Shown here: piece after piece, positions 59,812 through 64,000 of the stretch
Layout of the letters: the number at the start of each line of letters is the position of its first letter
How positions within the stretch are numbered: the first letter of the stretch is position 1
DNA from: Klebsiella pneumoniae
GTDB lineage: Bacteria; Myxococcota_A; UBA796; SXON01
Assembly (NCBI GenBank): GCA_945861635.1
Contig: CAMAWH010000011.1
Coordinates: forward strand, 57,417 to 121,416
Direction of reading: 5' to 3'
Length of the DNA: 64,000 nt
Notes under the pieces: generated by a model
The model's database searches: none
What the model was told of the DNA's origin: nothing
Seen by the model: the letters and a program-made list of their open reading frames with translations, nothing else
Position numbers and translations under genes: made by a program

Positions 59812-60894
59812 CTATTCGGTACGGCGTCGCATCTGGTCGCAGAACGTAAGGATTTGCGGGAAGCAGGCCGCCGGCGCGCGTTCTCCGTAGAGTGTGTCGA
59901 GGTATCCCCATCCGCCATCCAGAGCGGCGACGACGCTCCCCATCGCGTCCGCGGCCGGTTTGGCGGCCCCGATTGGACAGGTGGGATCAGCATCTCCTTC
60001 GATGACGAGCGACGCCATTCGAGGCAGCGCGGCCACGACGTCGAGGCGGCCCGTGGCGTCCGTGAGCGCTCCTTCGGCGACCCAGCGGGCGATCTGGCTC
60101 AGCACGCCGCCGTGCAGGTCGGCGCTGGCGTATCGGAGATGCCCCCGGAGCACGCAGGCCGCACTCCCCGGTGACCCGAACGCGTCACCCTCGGACAAGA
60201 AGGGGGTGAGCACGGTTTGGAGTCGACGCGCCGGGAGCGTCCATTCTCGCGGCGCGAGTGCGGCGATGATGCCGGCAGTGCGTGCGACGCTGGCCGTTCG
60301 GGCGAACAAGACCGCAGCGGATAGCGTGACCACTGCAGCGATGTTTTCGCCCGCCTGCATGGCCAGTGCCAGGTAGATCGCTTGCGCGCCCAGCCCGTGT
60401 CCAATGACGATGGCGCGGGAATAGCCGCTGTCCGCCGCCACGACCTCAAGTGCGGCCGAAAGGTCGCGCATCGCGATGTCATCGACGCTGAATGCGCGGG
60501 CGCCCGCAGGAGGCGTCGCGCTTCTATCTCCCCGATGCTCCAGCAGATAAACCGTGTATCCCGCGGCTGAAAGCGTTCGCGCAAGGCAACGTTCCGGCTG
60601 CAACGCGAAGACCCGGTGGCTCGCGCCGAGGCCGTGGGCCATCAGGACCGGCGCGCCGTGCCCCCCGACGGCCGGCGGAATCCGGAACAGGTCCGCGACC
60701 CATCCGTCGTCCGCGGTGTAAGCGAGGCGCGTGATGGGCGCAGCGCGCTCGCCGACGAGAAACGTCCGTGCGCCGGGCTGCGCGACACGCCAAGCGAGAT
60801 GTAAAGCCGCCTCCCCGAGTTTTCGAGCGAGCGCCGAGCCCTCGGTCAGTACCGGGTCACGACGCAGGTCGGGGAGGGAGGGGCCGTTGGCCAT
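59812..60894 (-). CDS. Alpha/beta-hydrolase-fold protein with altered nucleophile
   Basis: 360 aa. The fold is clear: VLMAHGLGASHRVF (oxyanion strand), YTVYLLEHRGDRS and a nucleophile elbow AIVIGHGLGAQAIYL, then VIEGDADPTCP (the Asp position) near 300. The elbow reads G-H-G-L-G where G-x-S-x-G (or Cys in PHA synthase-like members) is expected, so Ser/Cys is replaced by Gly. The usual catalytic His near the C-terminus (GGWGYLDTLYG) is not evident. It may be a non-enzymatic relative of the AB-hydrolase/PhaC type. A pyrimidine-rich repeat upstream leaves no Shine-Dalgarno, so the start could be later. Confidence 0.75.
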   Translation of the reverse strand: MANGPSLPDLRRDPVLTEGSALARKLGEAALHLAWRVAQPGARTFLVGERAAPITRLAYTADDGWVADLFRIPPAVGGHGAPVLMAHGLGASHRVFALQPERCLARTLSAAGYTVYLLEHRGDRSATPPAGARAFSVDDIAMRDLSAALEVVAADSGYSRAIVIGHGLGAQAIYLALAMQAGENIAAVVTLSAAVLFARTASVARTAGIIAALAPREWTLPARRLQTVLTPFLSEGDAFGSPGSAACVLRGHLRYASADLHGGVLSQIARWVAEGALTDATGRLDVVAALPRMASLVIEGDADPTCPIGAAKPAADAMGSVVAALDGGWGYLDTLYGERAPAACFPQILTFCDQMRRRTE

Positions 60895-60912
60895 GGAAGG
60901 GAAGGGAAGGGA

Positions 60913-61041
60913 GAGGACGGACAGGAATCGCGGGAGTGAGGAGCTGCCTGTGCGTCGGGTGGCACTCCTTCCACCCGCGGCACTTCGAAATTGCCTTGCG
61001 GCACTGCTTCAGCAAAGAGTTGCGCGGTCCTGTCCGTCCTC
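60913..61041. repeat. Long inverted-repeat element (14-bp perfect stem)
   Basis: GAGGACGGACAGGA at 60913-60926 pairs perfectly with 61028-61041, enclosing 101 nt. Inside is a 7-bp hairpin CGGGTGG/CCACCCG (60956-60962 with 60971-60977) and three GGCACT direct copies (60961, 60980, 61101 minus 100, that is 61001). No protein gene is convincing in it. It is either the stem of a non-coding RNA or a mobile repeat. Confidence 0.6.
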
Positions 61042-61048
61042 CGAAGGG

Positions 61049-61115
61049 GTCTGGCAAGCGGGGTGAGCTGGATACTCACCTCAGCTCTTGTCATGTCAAG
61101 AGCAAGGTACCAGAC
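61049..61115. repeat. Three-way-junction-like palindromic element
   Basis: GTCTGG (61049-61054) pairs with CCAGAC (61110-61115) and encloses two hairpins: GGTGAG/CTCACC (61062-61067 with 61075-61080) and GCTCTTG/CAAGAGC (61084-61090 with 61097-61103). GAGCTG at 61065-61070 can instead pair with CAGCTC at 61082-61087, so the element has a mutually exclusive alternative. It lies 7 bp beyond the 60913-61041 element. With the 14-bp stem it spans most of the 284-bp gap between the isomerase and hydrolase genes; nothing else is visible in that gap. Confidence 0.58.
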
Positions 61116-61178
61116 ACACGCCCGCCGAGCAAGGGCATGCGCGCCTTTTCATAGACGCCCCGATCAGTTCGTCCCCGA

Positions 61179-62654
61179 TTAGTTGGTGGGAGTGCGATCG
61201 ACCGATGCGTGGGCGATGACGTCTTGCTTCCACGCCGTCACGAACGCCATTTTTCGCTGCGCCGTGAGTTGGGCGCGCACCATCGTCTTTCCCGAATCCC
61301 AGGTGCTGAAATCTGCTTCCGCGCGGGACGTCACGGCCGCGACATACCGGCCGCCCTTCGCGGAAAACGGCGTTGCAATAACCGTACCGCCGCGCGCCAC
61401 GCGGAGTGTCGCCATGATCTCCGGTACGTCTCCGATTTGCGGGATCTCGCGCTCGGCCAGCGAGAAGGGGCCGGTGACGTCCACGGACAGCTTCCGGGCC
61501 TCGGTCAGGTCACGCGGAACCGTGCCGGTGGCCTGCCAGGCCGCGATGATCCGCGCGGCGTACTCACCGACGACGCCATCCACCTTCTGCTCCCGGAGGA
61601 GCGCGACTGCGATGTCGCTTCGCGCTTCCTCGAGCGGGATCACGCGCGCGTCCGTGATGGCCTCCACGCGCACGATCGCGTAGCCGCGACCTGTCTCAAC
61701 GACCTCACTCACCTTCCCGGCCCCCGCCGCCTCGGCGGCGGCAGCAAGGACGGTGTCCAGTTGATCAGCGGCCCGGTTGCCGATGTTGCCATCTACCCCC
61801 GCTGTCAGATCCTCACTCCATCGGCGCGCGAGGGCACCGAAGTCCGCCCCGCTCACGGCCTGTGCGCGAACCGCGTCAGCGCGGGCCTTGACGTCCGCCT
61901 TGTCACTGCCGGGAATGTCGGTCCGGAAGAGGATTTCGCGCATTTGGAAGCGCTTCGGCAGGTCGTACAGCCGCTCGTAATCGTCCGTGTACCGTTTCTG
62001 GACTTCGTCGGCGTGCGCGGTGGCGTACGCGTCTCGTTCGCTGTCGGGAACGACAATTCCGTCGAGAAAGGCGGTGTCTGGAAGGCGAACGTACGTGAGG
62101 TCAACCTCGGTGTTCTGCGCGGTCCATTCCGATTTGACCTCCGCCTCACTGACCGTGACGGACTGGCTCACGAGATCCAGCAGCTTGTCGATCTGGATGG
62201 CGTCCCGAATTTGCGTTTGGTAGCTCGCGCGCGTCAGTCCATTCTGCTTCAGCATCTTCTCGTAGATTTTTTCGTTGAATTTTCCGTTCACGTCGGCGAA
62301 CTCCGGCCGCGCGTCGATTTGCTGCCAGACCTCGTCGTCCGAAACGAGAACGTCCTCGCGGGTGGCCTCCTGGGCAAGCGCGAGTTGTTCGATCAGTCCA
62401 TCCAGCACATCACTTCGAAGCTGCTTTTCTTCAGTTTCCGAGAGGTTGCGCCCAGCCTTACGCACCGCACCGGCGTACACTCGCCGCATTTCGACGTCGG
62501 TCACGGCCACGCCGTCGACCGTAGCGTAAACCGTGGTTTGTTTCTGCTGATTTCCGCTTCCCATGAAGAAGACGAAAAAGATCAGCGCGACGCCGATCAG
62601 GAGGCGGGTGCTGGTGCTGTCGGTGCCCGACCGGAGGCGTTCCATCAAGGACAT
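61179..62654 (-). CDS. PpiD/SurA-type peptidyl-prolyl isomerase
   Basis: 491 aa. A single N-terminal transmembrane helix (TRLLIGVALIFFVFFMGSG, about 16-34) anchors a SurA_N-like domain (VYATVDGVAVTDVEMRRVYA, LLDGLIEQLALAQEA-type helices) and a parvulin-like rotamase segment around RFQMREILFRTDIPGSDK, then DFGALARRWSEDLTAGVDGN and GRGYAIVRVEAI. This is the inner-membrane periplasmic chaperone layout of PpiD, helping outer-membrane protein folding. It is divergent from mreB with 151 bp between. Confidence 0.87.
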   Translation of the reverse strand: MSLMERLRSGTDSTSTRLLIGVALIFFVFFMGSGNQQKQTTVYATVDGVAVTDVEMRRVYAGAVRKAGRNLSETEEKQLRSDVLDGLIEQLALAQEATREDVLVSDDEVWQQIDARPEFADVNGKFNEKIYEKMLKQNGLTRASYQTQIRDAIQIDKLLDLVSQSVTVSEAEVKSEWTAQNTEVDLTYVRLPDTAFLDGIVVPDSERDAYATAHADEVQKRYTDDYERLYDLPKRFQMREILFRTDIPGSDKADVKARADAVRAQAVSGADFGALARRWSEDLTAGVDGNIGNRAADQLDTVLAAAAEAAGAGKVSEVVETGRGYAIVRVEAITDARVIPLEEARSDIAVALLREQKVDGVVGEYAARIIAAWQATGTVPRDLTEARKLSVDVTGPFSLAEREIPQIGDVPEIMATLRVARGGTVIATPFSAKGGRYVAAVTSRAEADFSTWDSGKTMVRAQLTAQRKMAFVTAWKQDVIAHASVDRTPTN

Positions 62655-62722
62655 GCAATCGACCTGGGAGAGAGGGGCGGCTCCTATGATCGCGCCCCCT
62701 GAATTTCAAGGGCCGTCGCCTC

Positions 62723-62751
62723 TTGCCAGGTCAAGGGAAAAACGGTTAGAG
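62723..62751 (+). promoter_or_regulatory. Putative sigma70-type promoter of mreB
   Basis: -35 TTGCCA (62723-62728), a 17-bp spacer and -10 TTAGAG (62746-62751), ending about 54 bp before the mreB ATG. The -35 is near consensus; the -10 is weak but of a form often seen in GC-rich genomes. Confidence 0.45.
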
Positions 62752-62805
62752 TCCGGTTCCCCCCGTCTCCCTTCGCGGCGACACCCCCTTCCTCCAGGAC
62801 GTCTC

Positions 62806-63831
62806 ATGTTCAACTCTGTCCTCGGCTTGTTCTCTCAGGACATGGCCATCGACCTCGGCACGGCCAACACGCTGGTGTACGTGAAGGGTCGCGGTGTCGT
62901 GTGCAACGAACCTTCGGTCGTCGCCATTCACCACGATCGCAAAGGCAACAAGAACGTCGTTGCGGTGGGCACCGCGGCCAAGGCGATGCTCGGCCGGTGT
63001 CCGTCCGACATCGAGGCAATCCGCCCGTTGAAGGATGGAGTGATCGCCGACTTCGAAGTCACGGAGGCCATGCTTCGCCACTTCATCCAGCGAGTGAACG
63101 GTCGTCGCAACTTCATTTCGCCACGCATGGTCGTGTGCATCCCGTACGGCACCACGGAAGTGGAGAAACGCGCCGTGCGGGAAAGCGCGGAGAGCGCCGG
63201 AGCCCGTGAAGTTCACCTCATCGAGGAGCCGCTGGCGGCTGCAATCGGCGCTGACCTGCCCATCACCGAGCCCACCGGCAACATGATCGTTGACATCGGT
63301 GGCGGTACGACCGAAGTGGCCGTCATCTCGCTTGCGGGCATCGTGTACTCACGGTCCATTCGCGTTGGCGGTGACCATATGGACGAGGCAATTACTCAGC
63401 ACATGCGTCGCCGGCACGAGCTGTTCATCGGCCCACGAACTGCCGAAGAAATCAAGATCACGCTCGGAAATGCGTGGCACGAAGGGCCGATTCGCGAAAT
63501 GCGGGTCAAGGGGAGAGACCTCGTGCGCGGCTTCCCGCGCATCGTCACCGTGCACTCCGACGAGATTCGCGAGGCGCTGGAGGAACCGGTCGGGCTGATC
63601 GTCGAGGCCGTACAGGCATCTCTTGAGAAGACGCCTCCGGAGTTGATCGGCGACATCATGGAGCGCGGCATCATCATGACGGGCGGCGGCGCGTTGCTGG
63701 GCCAGCTCGATCAGGTGATCAGCGCCGCTACCGGCCTTCCTGTCATCATTTGCGATGATCCGCAGACTGCGGTCGTGAAGGGCTCAGGCCGCGCACTCGA
63801 GGAAATCGAATTGCTCGGCATGTTGGCATAG
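62806..63831 (+). CDS. mreB: Rod shape-determining protein MreB
   Basis: 341 aa from the ATG at 62806. The actin fold has the phosphate 1 motif DMAIDLGTANTLVYVKGRG, then RPLKDGVIADFEVTEAMLRHF, VCIPYGTTEVEKRAV, EEPLAAAIGADLPI, phosphate 2 VDIGGGTTEVAVISL, and MTGGGALLGQLDQVI. It polymerises under the membrane and directs cell-wall elongation. Length is normal. mreC, which usually follows, is not next: a truncated IS91-type transposase frame begins within 20 bp of the stop. Confidence 0.97.
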   Translation: MFNSVLGLFSQDMAIDLGTANTLVYVKGRGVVCNEPSVVAIHHDRKGNKNVVAVGTAAKAMLGRCPSDIEAIRPLKDGVIADFEVTEAMLRHFIQRVNGRRNFISPRMVVCIPYGTTEVEKRAVRESAESAGAREVHLIEEPLAAAIGADLPITEPTGNMIVDIGGGTTEVAVISLAGIVYSRSIRVGGDHMDEAITQHMRRRHELFIGPRTAEEIKITLGNAWHEGPIREMRVKGRDLVRGFPRIVTVHSDEIREALEEPVGLIVEAVQASLEKTPPELIGDIMERGIIMTGGGALLGQLDQVISAATGLPVIICDDPQTAVVKGSGRALEEIELLGMLA

Positions 63832-63841
63832 TACGCGTCGG

Positions 63842-64000
63842 TTTCGCAGAGCAAACTACCTCTTTCCCGTCCCCGTGATGCGCAAGTTGTTCCGGGGGAA
63901 AGTCCTACACATGCTTCGCGCCGCCTTCCACGAGGCCGTCCTCCACCTCGACGGCGACTGCGCCAGCCTCCAGAAACCCGGGGCGTTTCGCACGCTCCTC
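63842..64000 (+). pseudogene. IS91-family (Y2) transposase fragment, 5'-truncated, runs off window
   Basis: The open frame reads ANYLFPVPVMRKLFRGKVLH, then MLRAAFHEAVLHLDGDCA and KPGAFRTLL to the window end. This matches the middle of IS91/IS801-type Y2 rolling-circle transposases (the FLFPV then KLFRGKFL segment that precedes the YAK-PFGGPEQVL region). The N-terminal zinc-binding and first catalytic parts are missing because the frame starts right after the mreB stop. It is a broken element end. The 3' part lies outside the window. Confidence 0.7.

Noticed and set aside
60857..61057. Small minus-strand frame inside the structured element
   Set aside because: It overlaps the hairpins and the hydrolase start, has no family match, and its frame is better explained by the repeat structure.

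Overview
The window is 64 kb of high-GC, densely packed chromosomal DNA carrying about 60 genes. The best taxonomic clue is a protein (29841-31016) ending in a Cys-Gly-Cys motif, a hydrophobic stretch and an Arg-rich tail, which is the MYXO-CTERM type of sorting signal. Together with many lipoproteins rich in Asp, Ser and Gly, a sigma54 activator, a Ser/Thr kinase fused to an FGE-sulfatase domain, a DUF1844 protein and an FG-GAP/UnbV protein, it points to Myxococcota (former Deltaproteobacteria). I see no tRNA, rRNA, CRISPR array or prophage. Starts are often GTG, and many neighbours overlap as ATGA or GTGA, so translational coupling is common and was used to choose starts.

Layout. 1-2 kb: two paralogous secreted lipoproteins, one cut by the window edge. 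2-14.5 kb: housekeeping genes (DUF1844, BamD-like, SDR, alaS, pilT, recA, cinA, ruvX, moaB-like, mrp, moaA). 14.5-16.3 kb: an apbE / membrane protein / FMN-binding operon with a good sigma70 promoter. 16.4-22 kb: envelope proteins (three beta-barrel types, a flippase-like membrane protein, a Cys-rich lipoprotein). 22.1-24.6 kb: an unrecognised 548-aa protein behind a striking array of palindromes, followed by a miniature carbamoyltransferase. 24.6-33 kb: cell-wall enzymes (NlpC/P60, LD-carboxypeptidase), EcsC, an MBL hydrolase, a PI-PLC coupled to the MYXO-CTERM protein, and a radical SAM / DegT aminotransferase pair. 33-40.7 kb: a sigma54-type promoter, then an operon of UnbV protein, TGS1-like methyltransferase, sigma54 activator and kinase-FGE fusion. 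40.8-50.6 kb: serine hydrolase, accD, folC, an LptD-like barrel, an ATP-grasp operon, holB and tatD. 50.7-57.9 kb: a four-gene overlapping operon, MoxR ATPase / bpX5-like / vWA plus beta-propeller / bpX6-like, flanked by a small basic protein and a lipoprotein. 57.9-64 kb: sppA, an alpha/beta hydrolase lacking its nucleophile, a structured repeat, a PpiD/SurA-type isomerase, mreB, and a truncated IS91-type transposase at the right edge.

The most notable system is 50958-57088. It has the gene content of the MoxR-vWA-beta-propeller (bpX) ternary systems, which were predicted computationally to be NTP-dependent conflict or signalling systems. Here a MoxR AAA+ ATPase would act on a vWA/propeller partner with a degenerate MIDAS and a large propeller scaffold. 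No effector domain is recognisable in the operon. The second is 22084-24611: palindromic operators, an unknown protein and a shrunken carbamoyltransferase. The third is the structured intergenic element at 60913-61115.
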